Shown here piece after piece: positions 26,498 to 33,453 of a stretch of DNA of 41,586 bases. Position 1 is the stretch's first letter. Each line of letters opens with the position of its first letter. The stretch is from the NCBI GenBank assembly GCA_965554225.1, contig CBEVZC010000012.1:1-41586 (forward strand), read 5' to 3'. Source of the DNA: BMS3ABIN04 sp965554225 (GTDB lineage Bacteria; Bacteroidota; Ignavibacteria; Ignavibacteriales; Melioribacteraceae). Both the position numbers and the translations under genes were made by a program. The notes beneath the pieces are model-generated. The model searched no databases. It was not told the DNA's origin and saw only the letters and a program-made list of their open reading frames with translations.

Positions 26498-26770
26498 ATG
26501 CAAAATCCTTTCATCATTGGAACAAAAGTTTATTTAAGATCCCCGGAACCGGGTGACGAAAAAATTATTGCATTTTCCGAAAATCACCCTGATCCTCGCG
26601 AAACATTATTCCATCCTGAAAATGATGTTGAACCATCTGAAACTGACAAGAAAATAACAAAGCAACTTTGTGATGCTGCAAAAATTTTAGGCATTCAAGT
26701 GATTGATCATATAATCGTAACTAAAAATGAGCATTTTGGTTTTCAAAGTAATGAACTACTGGAATACTAA
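26498..26770 (+). pseudogene. Chimeric remnant: GNAT N-terminus joined to a RadC C-terminus
   Basis: Residues 1-38 (MQNPFIIGTKVYLRSPEPGD ... HPDPRETLF) are the start of a GNAT acetyltransferase of the RimJ type. From residue 39 on, HPENDVEPSETDKKITKQL and LGIQVIDHIIV match the end of RadC (the JAMM-domain region HPSGDPEPS and GIxxxDHIIIG). The JAMM metal His and Ser-Gly are damaged, and RadC's first ~100 residues are absent. The join is near base 26611. A good ribosome site GAGAGGAATTT remains from the GNAT gene. The GNAT continuation reappears at about 32821, beyond the island. Probably non-functional. Confidence 0.65.
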
Positions 26771-27082
26771 AAATGAATGATTTAATTTTAAAAGAAAAAG
26801 AAATTCTCGCTTGTGATGGAAGTATATTTGTTCATTTTGCTCTCCATAAAATAAAATTAAAGAAACGCTTATTTAAAATGTAGATGATTGATTATTAATA
26901 AATTAAGTTTTAGATTAAATACAATTCTTTGGCTGTTAATTGGAAATTATTATTCAACTTAAGAATTCTATATTAGTGAAACAAATAATTAGCTATAGAC
27001 TTAATAAACGAAATAAATGATAGCAGTAAATTTACCGAATAAATGTAATGCGTTTATTGAGATGTTGTACAACATACCCAAA
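26771..27082 (+). other. Gene-poor stretch at the left of the island
   Basis: About 310 AT-rich bases. A 36-codon frame from 26773 (MNDLILKEKEILACDGSIF and on) follows the chimera stop by two bases and could be another gene scrap; I recognise no family. A hairpin of AATAAATG and CGTTTATT lies near 27039-27059, and a 14-base perfect palindrome ATGTTGTACAACAT at 27062-27075. The core GTTGTACAAC occurs again after the next gene (27783-27792). Confidence 0.4.
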
Positions 27083-27778
27083 ATGAACAAACTGCTGACA
27101 ATTTTATTTCTGATTTTCTTATTTCTGTCTTGTAAAGACGACAAGAAATCTGAATTGGAATTTTATGCAGAAAACCAAACTTCATTTTTCGATTTGAGAA
27201 ATGGAGACTGGACAAAAAACTCGTGGATTAGGAATCCAGAAAACCTGAAAATGGTTCACGAATCATTTAAAAAATTTGGTTACGACAAACTCGAAAAACT
27301 GATTTTTAAAAACGATAACGAATTTTTAATTCAAGGAATTTATATAAAACGAAATTTTGAGAATTTAATTGACAGTTTGGAATTGACCTATAACAAACCT
27401 GAAATACAGACAAAATATTACGCTGAATTTTGGAACCGAAGAAATGCGGAGAAAAACGACTCAATCGTTTACGAAATTATCCAAGAGTTTAACTCAATGA
27501 AATCGGACAAAAAACGACTGAATTACGAAAACCAGTTTGTAAATGACACATTGGTTGACCTTTTAAAAATTGAGTTTGATAACGAAAATCTGAATTCTAA
27601 AAATGCGGAATCTGACTTTTACACCTTAAAAAAATACGGACTTCATCAATCGGCTTATAACCTACTCTATGAACGAGCAGAATATTCCGAAATGGATTTA
27701 GACCGACAAAAATTAAAAAAAGAATTAACTAAAATAACGGAATACAGAAACGCTTGGTTAATAGACACGGAAAAATAA
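27083..27778 (+). CDS. Hypothetical lipoprotein (cassette-like gene)
   Basis: I start the protein at the ATG at 27083, because MNKLLTILFLIFLFLSCKDD is a clean lipoprotein signal with its lipobox Cys at residue 17; the frame is open upstream for 22 more codons with no secretory character. The mature part is about 215 residues, hydrophilic, rich in Asn, Lys and Glu, with two or three helical stretches (ENLIDSLELTYNKPEI, RQKLKKELTKITEYRN). No family is recognised. It is flanked by GTTGTACAAC palindromes and followed at once by an attC-like inverted repeat, so it looks like a mobile gene unit. Confidence 0.6.
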   Translation: MNKLLTILFLIFLFLSCKDDKKSELEFYAENQTSFFDLRNGDWTKNSWIRNPENLKMVHESFKKFGYDKLEKLIFKNDNEFLIQGIYIKRNFENLIDSLELTYNKPEIQTKYYAEFWNRRNAEKNDSIVYEIIQEFNSMKSDKKRLNYENQFVNDTLVDLLKIEFDNENLNSKNAESDFYTLKKYGLHQSAYNLLYERAEYSEMDLDRQKLKKELTKITEYRNAWLIDTEK

Positions 27779-27782
27779 GTAC

Positions 27783-27919
27783 GTTGTACAACAACGGCTA
27801 TAGTTCATTGCGGTGGAATTTCCTCTCGGAAATTCCTGCGTATTTGCTAACTTTGGTTTACGGCGGAATAGTTCTGCCGAACCATTCCGCAACGAAACCA
27901 TAGCCAAGACCGTTAGCGG
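27783..27919 (+). repeat. attC-like long imperfect inverted repeat, site 1
   Basis: The left arm at 27796-27813 (GGCTATAGTTCATTGCGG) pairs with the right arm at 27887-27905 (starting CCGCAACGAAACC, ending ATAGCC) with three differences. Outside the arms are ACAAC on the left and CGTTAGCGG on the right. The loop contains two more hairpins: a perfect GGAATTTCC / GGAAATTCC and GGCGGAA / TTCTGCC. It starts five bases after a gene stop. Length, end structure and position are those of integron attC sites, but the RYYYAAC/GTTRRRY ends are not exact and no integrase gene is in view. Confidence 0.45.
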
Positions 27920-28034
27920 TAATTGAATAACGACAGTCTGAATTCAAGAACTTTATGTAACAAATCAGCTACCAAATCGTCTTAAAAAATATATATTAAA
28001 AGATATGAATTCAAAAAAAACAGAAGGTATTGAT

Positions 28035-28739
28035 ATGACAATCAACTCCATTGACCATTCGCAACAAAAAGCAGCAAAAGTTGCAGGGTTTACTCTCATA
28101 TTCGCTATTGCATTAGTAATCATTTCAAATTATAGCGTTACCTTTCGATATATCATACCAGGTAATGTTGCTGAAACTGCCCGAAATATAATTGAATATG
28201 AAACAATGTTTCGTATAAATGTAGTCAGTAACCTGATTTACATTATTACCTTAATATTTATGCTAACATCATTTTACGTGATACTCAAACCAGTGAATAA
28301 AAACCTTGCTTTGACAGCGGTATTCATTCGGTTTGTATATGCTTTGATGTGGACCTTGATGACGATCAATATATTGGGTGCTATACGTCTGCTCGGTGAT
28401 GCTTCATTCCTGTCGGTATTCGAACTTAACCAATTGCAGACCCTAGCTAGGCTTCAACTTTCAAACAGTTGGGATGCATATTATGTTGGTTTACCGTTTT
28501 GGGGGTTAACGTCCGCCATTATCAGTTGGTTGCTTTTTAACTCAAGGTATATACCGAGAGCATTGGCTATTTTTGGGATAATCTCATCCGTATGGTGTGT
28601 GTTTTGCGGTTTCGCTTATCTAATTTTTCCCAATTATGGGAAGATAGTCCACATTGGATTGTTTGATGCTCCTTTGACTATTTTTGAATTGGCATTAGGT
28701 TTTTGGCTTATTATTAAGGGGTTAAAAAAAGAAAAATAA
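28035..28739 (+). CDS. DUF4386 family membrane protein (copy 1)
   Basis: A polytopic membrane protein of about 234 residues with six predicted helices (AGFTLIFAIALVIISNY, LIYIITLIFMLTSFYVIL, AVFIRFVYALMWTLMTIN, YYVGLPFWGLTSAIISWLLF, ALAIFGIISSVWCVFCGFAYL, APLTIFELALGFWLIIKGL). The residue pattern, with GLPFWGL and the final FELALGFWLIIKGL, is DUF4386, whose function is unknown. An ATG at 28005 exists, but AGAAGG seven bases before 28035 favours the later start. It lies between the two attC-like sites with a paralogue 50 bases downstream. Confidence 0.8.
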   Translation: MTINSIDHSQQKAAKVAGFTLIFAIALVIISNYSVTFRYIIPGNVAETARNIIEYETMFRINVVSNLIYIITLIFMLTSFYVILKPVNKNLALTAVFIRFVYALMWTLMTINILGAIRLLGDASFLSVFELNQLQTLARLQLSNSWDAYYVGLPFWGLTSAIISWLLFNSRYIPRALAIFGIISSVWCVFCGFAYLIFPNYGKIVHIGLFDAPLTIFELALGFWLIIKGLKKEK

Positions 28740-28789
28740 CGCAACCGAAACAGATAAATTAATAATAAACTGAAAAGGAAATTTCAATT

Positions 28790-29500
28790 ATGGGAAATTA
28801 TACACTTTCACTCAAAAAGACTGCAAGACTTGCTGGCTTACTTTATCTTATTCTAATAATTACAGGCGTTTTTAGCATTATGTATGTATCATCCCAAATT
28901 ATTGTACAGGGTGATGCTATTGCCACTGCAAAAAATATCCTCACCAAAGAATTTTTATTTCGGACAGGTATAGTTAATGATTTAATCAGCAACACTATTT
29001 TTGTGCTTTTGGTATTGGTTCTTTACCGAATGTTCAAACAGATAAACGAGAATATGGCTAAATTAATGGTTGCATTGGTGATTGTGCAAATTCCAGTAGT
29101 TTTTATTATGGAGTCATTAAACATTACTTCTCTAATGATTTTTAAAGGCGAGTTATTACAAACATTTGAAATTAGCCATAGACAGGATTTAGCAATGCTA
29201 TTTCTCAAAATTAACGACTACGGCACATTGACAATAGAAATGTTTTGGGGGCTTTGGCTTTTACCATTTGGACTTTTGGTTTATAAATCAAGATTTATTC
29301 CACGTATTTTTGGAATATTGCTTATAATTGCTGGCATTGCTTATATGAATAGCAGTTTAATTTCTTTACTTTTCCCAAGTTATAGTGCAATTGTGAATCA
29401 ACCTACACTTTTATTAGTAGCAATAGGAGAAATTTCTATAACTCTTTGGCTTTTAATTAAAGGTGTAAAAAACAATACATCAAGAATTGAAAAACAGTAA
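28790..29500 (+). CDS. DUF4386 family membrane protein (copy 2)
   Basis: A 236-residue membrane protein with the DUF4386 plan: AGLLYLILIITGVFSIMYV near the N-terminus, a periplasmic loop ending FLFRTGIVNDLISN, then four or five more helices, and a C-terminal ISITLWLLIKGVKNN. It is clearly diverged from copy 1, so this is an old paralogue pair or two separate acquisitions rather than a recent duplication. AAAAGGAAATTTCAATT leads to the ATG. The second attC-like site begins 30 bases after its stop, so the two genes may form one mobile unit. Function unknown. Confidence 0.8.
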   Translation: MGNYTLSLKKTARLAGLLYLILIITGVFSIMYVSSQIIVQGDAIATAKNILTKEFLFRTGIVNDLISNTIFVLLVLVLYRMFKQINENMAKLMVALVIVQIPVVFIMESLNITSLMIFKGELLQTFEISHRQDLAMLFLKINDYGTLTIEMFWGLWLLPFGLLVYKSRFIPRIFGILLIIAGIAYMNSSLISLLFPSYSAIVNQPTLLLVAIGEISITLWLLIKGVKNNTSRIEKQ

Positions 29501-29529
29501 TGACAAGAGATAATAAATAACAACGAACC

Positions 29530-29658
29530 GCTAACAATGTATAAAAGTCATTGGGCAATAGGTGGTTAAATTAAACAATATGAATATTAACAAACGGCAT
29601 AGTAGATTGAAAGTTTGGTATTTCAAAACGCCCAACGCCTTATATACTAACCGTTGGC
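29530..29658 (+). repeat. attC-like long imperfect inverted repeat, site 2
   Basis: The left arm at 29530-29556 begins GCTAACAATGTATAA and ends CATTGGGC; the right arm at 29630-29658 begins GCCCAACGCCTTATATAC and ends CCGTTGGC. The outer hexamers GCTAAC and GTTGGC are complementary with one mismatch, like the R box pair of an attC site, and small unpaired bases break the stem, as in attC. About 73 bases separate the arms. It follows the second DUF4386 gene and precedes the DUF1016 nuclease gene. Confidence 0.45.
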
Positions 29659-29737
29659 AACCAATTCGGGGAATACCAAAATGAAGCGATATTTCAACCA
29701 TTAAAAATTGAATCGTATCTTTGTTGAAAAGGAAATA

Positions 29738-30787
29738 ATGAAATTAGATAAACATAATAAAGAATACATTGAATGGCTTCATAGCCTGAAAGACAAAATA
29801 GGAAAGGCTCAAATAAAGGCTGCAATTTCTGTTAACTCGGAATTGATAAAATTATATTGGGAGCTTGGAAAAGAATTATTTGAAAAACAAGAAAAACAGG
29901 GTTGGGGAAATTCTATTGTTGAAAATTTATCAAAAGACTTAAAAAATGAATTTCCAAACATGACAGGGTTTTCACGAAGAAATCTTTTTTATATGAAAAG
30001 TTTCTATGCTTTTTATAAATCGGATTTTGAAAAAGTGCAACAACTTGTTGCACAAATTCCATGGGGTCATAACATTAAGATAATCAGCAAATCCGGAAAT
30101 ATAGAAGAAGCAATATTTTACCTGAAAGAAACGATTGGGAATAATTGGTCCCGTGATATTCTTGATATGCAAATAGAAAGTAATTTGTACGAAAGACAAG
30201 GAAAAGCAATAACGAACTTTACAAACTCGCTTCCAAAACCGAAATCAGATTTAGCCAACCAAACATTAAAAGACCCGTATTTGTTTGATTTTCTAACATT
30301 GAAAAAAGATGCTGACGAAAAAAGTATCGAAGAACAGCTGACAAAGCACATTACACATTTTTTATTGGAACTCGGGAAAGGATTTGCATTTATAGGCAGA
30401 CAATATCATTTGGAAATCGGAGAGAAAGATTATTACATAGACTTATTATTTTATCATACGAAATTACGTTGTTACATAGTAATAGAACTAAAAGCAACCG
30501 GATTTAAACCGGAATACGCCGGAAAACTGAATTTTTATCTATCAGCAGTTGACGAAACTTTGAAAACGGAAAATGAAAACCCGACAATAGGAATTCTTTT
30601 ATGCAAAGAACGAGATAGAATAGAGGCCGAATACGCTTTAAGGGAAATGTCCCAACCTATTGGAATTGCGGAATATAAATTAAGTAAAGCCATTCCAAAA
30701 GATATAGAATCTGAATTACCAACAATAGAAGAAATAGAACTGGCTACAACAAAGGCTATACGTAATGCGGGCGAAAGTGATAAATAG
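29738..30787 (+). CDS. DUF1016 (YhcG) family PD-(D/E)XK nuclease
   Basis: The N-terminal DUF1016 helical domain (about 1-150: KAAISVNSELIKLYWELGKEL, SIVENLSKDLKNEFP, GFSRRNLFYMKSFY) is followed by a PD-(D/E)XK nuclease domain with the acidic residue in DYYIDLLFYH and the ExK in IVIELKATGF, then QYHLEIG and NPTIGILLCKERD. YhcG-type proteins are linked to mobile and restriction loci and to replication-fork repair; the role here is unproven. The ATG at 29738 has AAAAGGAA just ahead; the open frame begins earlier at a TTG with no ribosome site. It lies between attC-like site 2 and the group II intron. Confidence 0.88.
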   Translation: MKLDKHNKEYIEWLHSLKDKIGKAQIKAAISVNSELIKLYWELGKELFEKQEKQGWGNSIVENLSKDLKNEFPNMTGFSRRNLFYMKSFYAFYKSDFEKVQQLVAQIPWGHNIKIISKSGNIEEAIFYLKETIGNNWSRDILDMQIESNLYERQGKAITNFTNSLPKPKSDLANQTLKDPYLFDFLTLKKDADEKSIEEQLTKHITHFLLELGKGFAFIGRQYHLEIGEKDYYIDLLFYHTKLRCYIVIELKATGFKPEYAGKLNFYLSAVDETLKTENENPTIGILLCKERDRIEAEYALREMSQPIGIAEYKLSKAIPKDIESELPTIEEIELATTKAIRNAGESDK

Positions 30788-30819
30788 AAAGGTTATACAA
30801 GTAACGAAATTTGGTCGTA

Positions 30820-30844
30820 AACCTGCCTTGCCGGCAGGCAGGTT
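30820..30844. repeat. GC-rich palindrome (CCTGCC-type)
   Basis: A perfect 9-bp stem AACCTGCCT / AGGCAGGTT around TGCCGGC, itself containing the palindrome GCCGGC. It is GC-rich against an AT-rich background, 32 bases after the DUF1016 stop, with no T-run. This CCTGCC...GGCAGG word recurs between genes in many bacterial genomes. It ends 36 bases before the group II intron. Confidence 0.5.
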
Positions 30845-31455
30845 GAAAGTGAAGTACTTCGGAAACCCGCACTACGCTTAGTGTGCCGAGAAGCAATAGA
30901 CGGCAAAAAAACCCCCCTATTGTATGCTGTAATTAAGATGGTGGAACTCCGCATAGTTGGAACGACCCACCAAAGTCGTTTTACAGGCGATGGCATTAAA
31001 CCACATAGAGGTGCTGTAGTAAAGAGCTATGGTACTGAGCGTCTATGAAAAGGTTACACCAAGAGTGTAATCAGGTATAAATAAAGGAGATGAACGAAAG
31101 TGAACCATTGATGAGGTGTCGAGAAGTGGGAGCATTCGGTCAAAAGCTACGGAGTATGAGACGGAGTTAAAAGTGGTGTTGGGGAAAAAAAACACTAAAT
31201 ACGGAAGTCACCTGTTTACTTTCCGTATGGCTGGCGTCATTCAGATGGCATGACCTTTATTTAGGCTTATTTATGGAACTCGGGAAACTGCATAATGATG
31301 TAAAGAGAAATGCACAATAAGAACAACTTAGAGGCAGAATAACAATGCATTATGCAGAGACGGACTAATCCGTATTAGTGAAGAAGTTTCTGTAATGGAA
31401 ATGGAGCGAAGGGATTAGGTTATACAGTATCATTACATTTGTCAACTCAATTAAG

Positions 31456-32718
31456 ATGAGGATGAATTTGTGGAATGAGACAAAATCAATACCGATAAGT
31501 CGCCAAATGGTTTTGGAGGCTTATAAAAAGGTAAGAGCCAACAAAGGTAGTTCAGGCGTAGATGACGTAAGCATGGAGCAATTCGATGCAAAACGTTCAT
31601 CACACCTTTACAAACTTTGGAATCGAATGACATCAGGCAGCTATTTTCCACCGGCGTTAAAAGAAGTAGAAATCCCAAAGAAAGACGGCAGCGTCAGAAA
31701 ATTGGGAATACCTTCAATAGGCGACCGGGTTGGACAAATGGTAATAAAGATGTACATAGAGCCACGTTTAGAGAAAATATTCAGTAGTAACTCTTATGGT
31801 TATCGTCCGCACAAGAATGCTCATCAGGCATTATCGTCAGTACGGGAAAACTGTTGGAAAACCGACTGTGTAATAGATTTAGACATAAAAGGCTTCTTTG
31901 ACAACATAGACCATAGCAAACTGATGTTAGCCGTAGAGAAACATGTACCGGAAAAATGGGTACGACTCTACATACAACGATGGTTGGAAATGCCGGTTTT
32001 AAGAAAGTCGGGAGAACTAATCGAAAAGCAAGGGAAAGGGACACCGCAAGGCGGGGTAATCAGTCCGCTGTTGTCAAACCTATTTCTGCATTATGCTTTA
32101 GATAAATGGTTAGAGAAAACTGATGGAACAGTGAAATTTACACGATATGCCGACGATGTAATAGTTCATTGTAAAAGCAAAGTTCACGCAGAACAAACAC
32201 TTATTGCAATATGGAATCGAATGAACTCGGTAGGATTAGAATTACATCCGGAAAAGACAAAGATAGTCTATTGCCGAGATTATCGAAGGAAAGGAAAACA
32301 TCCGGTAGTCAGATTTGATTTCTTGGGATATTCCTTCCAGCCGAAAACAACCAAATCGAAAAAAGGGAAAGGACTTTTCTTAGGCTTTGATTGTGCAATA
32401 AGTATAAGTTCAAGAAAACGAATAGCGGATAAATTAGAAGAATTGAAGGTAGAGCGTCTAAGCTTTAAGTCAATAGTAGGAGTAGCCCAATATCTGAATC
32501 CGATGATACGAGGTTGGGTAAACTACTACGGAAGATTTAGAGGTTACGAGCTGACAAGAGTTTTTCGATTACTGCAAAATCGTTTAGTGCGTTGGGCAAG
32601 GAAACGGTATAAGCGTTACAAGACAAACCTTAGAAAAGCGTTTAAATGGTTAAATCGAGTACGAGAACAATATCCGTATTTATTTTATCATTGGCGTTAT
32701 TCTTTTATAAATTTATAA
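31456..32718 (+). CDS. ltrA: Group II intron reverse transcriptase/maturase
   Basis: A 420-residue intron-encoded protein. Reverse transcriptase blocks are clear: VRKLGIPSIGDRVGQ, DLDIKGFFDNIDH, GTPQGGVISPLLSNLFLHYALD in two pieces, and the catalytic YADD at 231-234 (FTRYADDVIVHC), then LHPEKTKIVY and FDFLGYSF. The C-terminal part (LNPMIRGWVNYYGRF, RLVRWARKRYKRYK) is maturase domain X. There is no HNH endonuclease domain, so it belongs to an En-minus lineage. It splices its own intron and supports retrohoming. No frameshift is seen, so it looks active. The ATG at 31456 or the one two codons later may be used. Confidence 0.93.
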   Translation: MRMNLWNETKSIPISRQMVLEAYKKVRANKGSSGVDDVSMEQFDAKRSSHLYKLWNRMTSGSYFPPALKEVEIPKKDGSVRKLGIPSIGDRVGQMVIKMYIEPRLEKIFSSNSYGYRPHKNAHQALSSVRENCWKTDCVIDLDIKGFFDNIDHSKLMLAVEKHVPEKWVRLYIQRWLEMPVLRKSGELIEKQGKGTPQGGVISPLLSNLFLHYALDKWLEKTDGTVKFTRYADDVIVHCKSKVHAEQTLIAIWNRMNSVGLELHPEKTKIVYCRDYRRKGKHPVVRFDFLGYSFQPKTTKSKKGKGLFLGFDCAISISSRKRIADKLEELKVERLSFKSIVGVAQYLNPMIRGWVNYYGRFRGYELTRVFRLLQNRLVRWARKRYKRYKTNLRKAFKWLNRVREQYPYLFYHWRYSFINL

Positions 32719-32737
32719 TGCTTAGATTTGTATAACA

Positions 32738-32773
32738 AGAGCCGTGTGAAAGGAGACTTTCAAGCACGGTTCT
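32738..32773 (+). ncRNA. Group II intron domain V
   Basis: A 36-base hairpin with the outer stem AGAGCCGTG / CACGGTTCT, an AA-type bulge and the inner stem GAAAG / CTTTC closed by the GNRA-type loop GAGA. The AGC triad of the catalytic core is in the first strand. It lies 20 bases after the maturase stop. Confidence 0.8.
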
Positions 32774-32812
32774 GTGAGAGGCTTAGGGTGAAATTCCCTT
32801 TGCCTACTCGAC

Positions 32813-32973
32813 GCCAAACCGTTTCAACTGATGAATACGTAGAACGGATCAATCGGTATAAAGGAGATCATCATACCATCTTTTTTGCCATCTGCTCAAT
32901 TAATCCCGATACACCAATCGGGTGTACCGCTTTTTTCAGAATTGATTGGGTTGGAAGAATGGAAGAAAATTAA
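32813..32973 (+). pseudogene. GNAT acetyltransferase fragment beyond the intron
   Basis: The frame reads QTVSTDEYVERINRYKG then IFFAICSINPDTPIGCTAFFRIDWVGRM and stops after EEN. The DTPIGxTAFFRIDWVGR segment is the central strand pair of RimJ-type GNAT enzymes. The expected acetyl-CoA-binding motif (Q/RxxGxG/A) and the C-terminal half are missing, and the start is cut by the intron junction. It fits as the continuation of the GNAT start at 26498-26611, so one acetyltransferase gene seems to have been broken and partly lost. Not expected to be functional. Confidence 0.6.
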
Positions 32974-32997
32974 AACTTAATTTCTTAAGGAATTTTA

Positions 32998-33384
32998 ATG
33001 AAAGTAATCGAATTTATTCTTTATGTATCCGATCAGCGTTTAAGCAAAGAGTTTTACAGTAAAGTCTTACAACTTAAACCAAGCTTGGATGTTTCGGGTA
33101 TGACCGAATTTACCTTAGCGGAAAATGTCAAACTCGGTTTAATGCCGAATGATGGAATTGCTAAAATTTTAACACCTAAAGTTCCGCATCCGGCTGAAAA
33201 AAGCGGAATTCCCAGATGTGAATTATACCTGGTTCTTGATGAAATTGAAAAATATTTCGAAAAAGCAATCCAATACGGCGGGAAAGAAGTAAGTCCGATT
33301 AAACTACGTGATTGGGGTGATGTTGTTGGATATGTATCGGATCCGGACGGTCATATTTTGGCATTTTCAAAGAAACAAAGTTAA
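32998..33384 (+). CDS. VOC family (glyoxalase/bleomycin resistance-like) protein
   Basis: A 128-residue protein with the two beta-alpha-beta-beta-beta modules of the vicinal oxygen chelate fold. The N-terminal module has EFILYVSDQRLSKEFYSKVLQ; the C-terminal one has YLVLDEIEKYFEKAIQYGG and GDVVGYVSDPDGHILAFSKK, the usual DPDGH end. Which residues bind metal is unclear. Members include glyoxalases, extradiol dioxygenases and antibiotic-binding proteins; the substrate is unknown. It begins 25 bases after the GNAT fragment and may be the first intact host gene past the island. TTAAGGAATTTTA precedes the ATG. Confidence 0.8.
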   Translation: MKVIEFILYVSDQRLSKEFYSKVLQLKPSLDVSGMTEFTLAENVKLGLMPNDGIAKILTPKVPHPAEKSGIPRCELYLVLDEIEKYFEKAIQYGGKEVSPIKLRDWGDVVGYVSDPDGHILAFSKKQS

Positions 33385-33453
33385 AAAATCTTTAATCATT
33401 TCTGCTATATTATTATATTTCGGATATAAATATCCACAATTATAAAGTGAACT

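Larger units (their letters stand above)
30881..32812 (+). mobile_element. Group II intron, apparently complete
   Basis: The 5' end is placed at GTGTGCCGAG (30881), matching the GUGYG consensus. About 570 bases of structured RNA precede the maturase gene (31456-32718). Domain V is at 32738-32773 (AGAGCCGTG ... CACGGTTCT with a GAAAG-GAGA-CTTTC cap). Domain VI follows, with stem GAGAGGC / GCCT-A-CTC and a bulged branch-point A at 32806. The 3' end is placed after AC at 32812, six bases past the branch point. A possible EBS1, GAGCGT at 31037-31042, can pair with the last exon bases ACGCTT. The intron interrupts remnant GNAT-like sequence. Boundaries are inferred from consensus. Confidence 0.75.

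Noticed and set aside
27062..27792. GTTGTACAAC palindromes on both sides of the lipoprotein gene as an insertion footprint
   Set aside because: A 10-base palindrome can recur by chance in AT-rich DNA and no target duplication or end structure supports transposition; mentioned only as context.
32728..32973. 81-codon frame as a whole gene
   Set aside because: Its first 28 codons are intron domains V and VI; only the part after 32812 is protein-like (GNAT fragment), so it is listed as a pseudogene.
26498..33000. A complete integron (integrase, attI and cassette array)
   Set aside because: Only two attC-like repeats are visible, with non-consensus R boxes; no tyrosine recombinase or attI-like site is in the window. 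Kept as attC-like repeats only.
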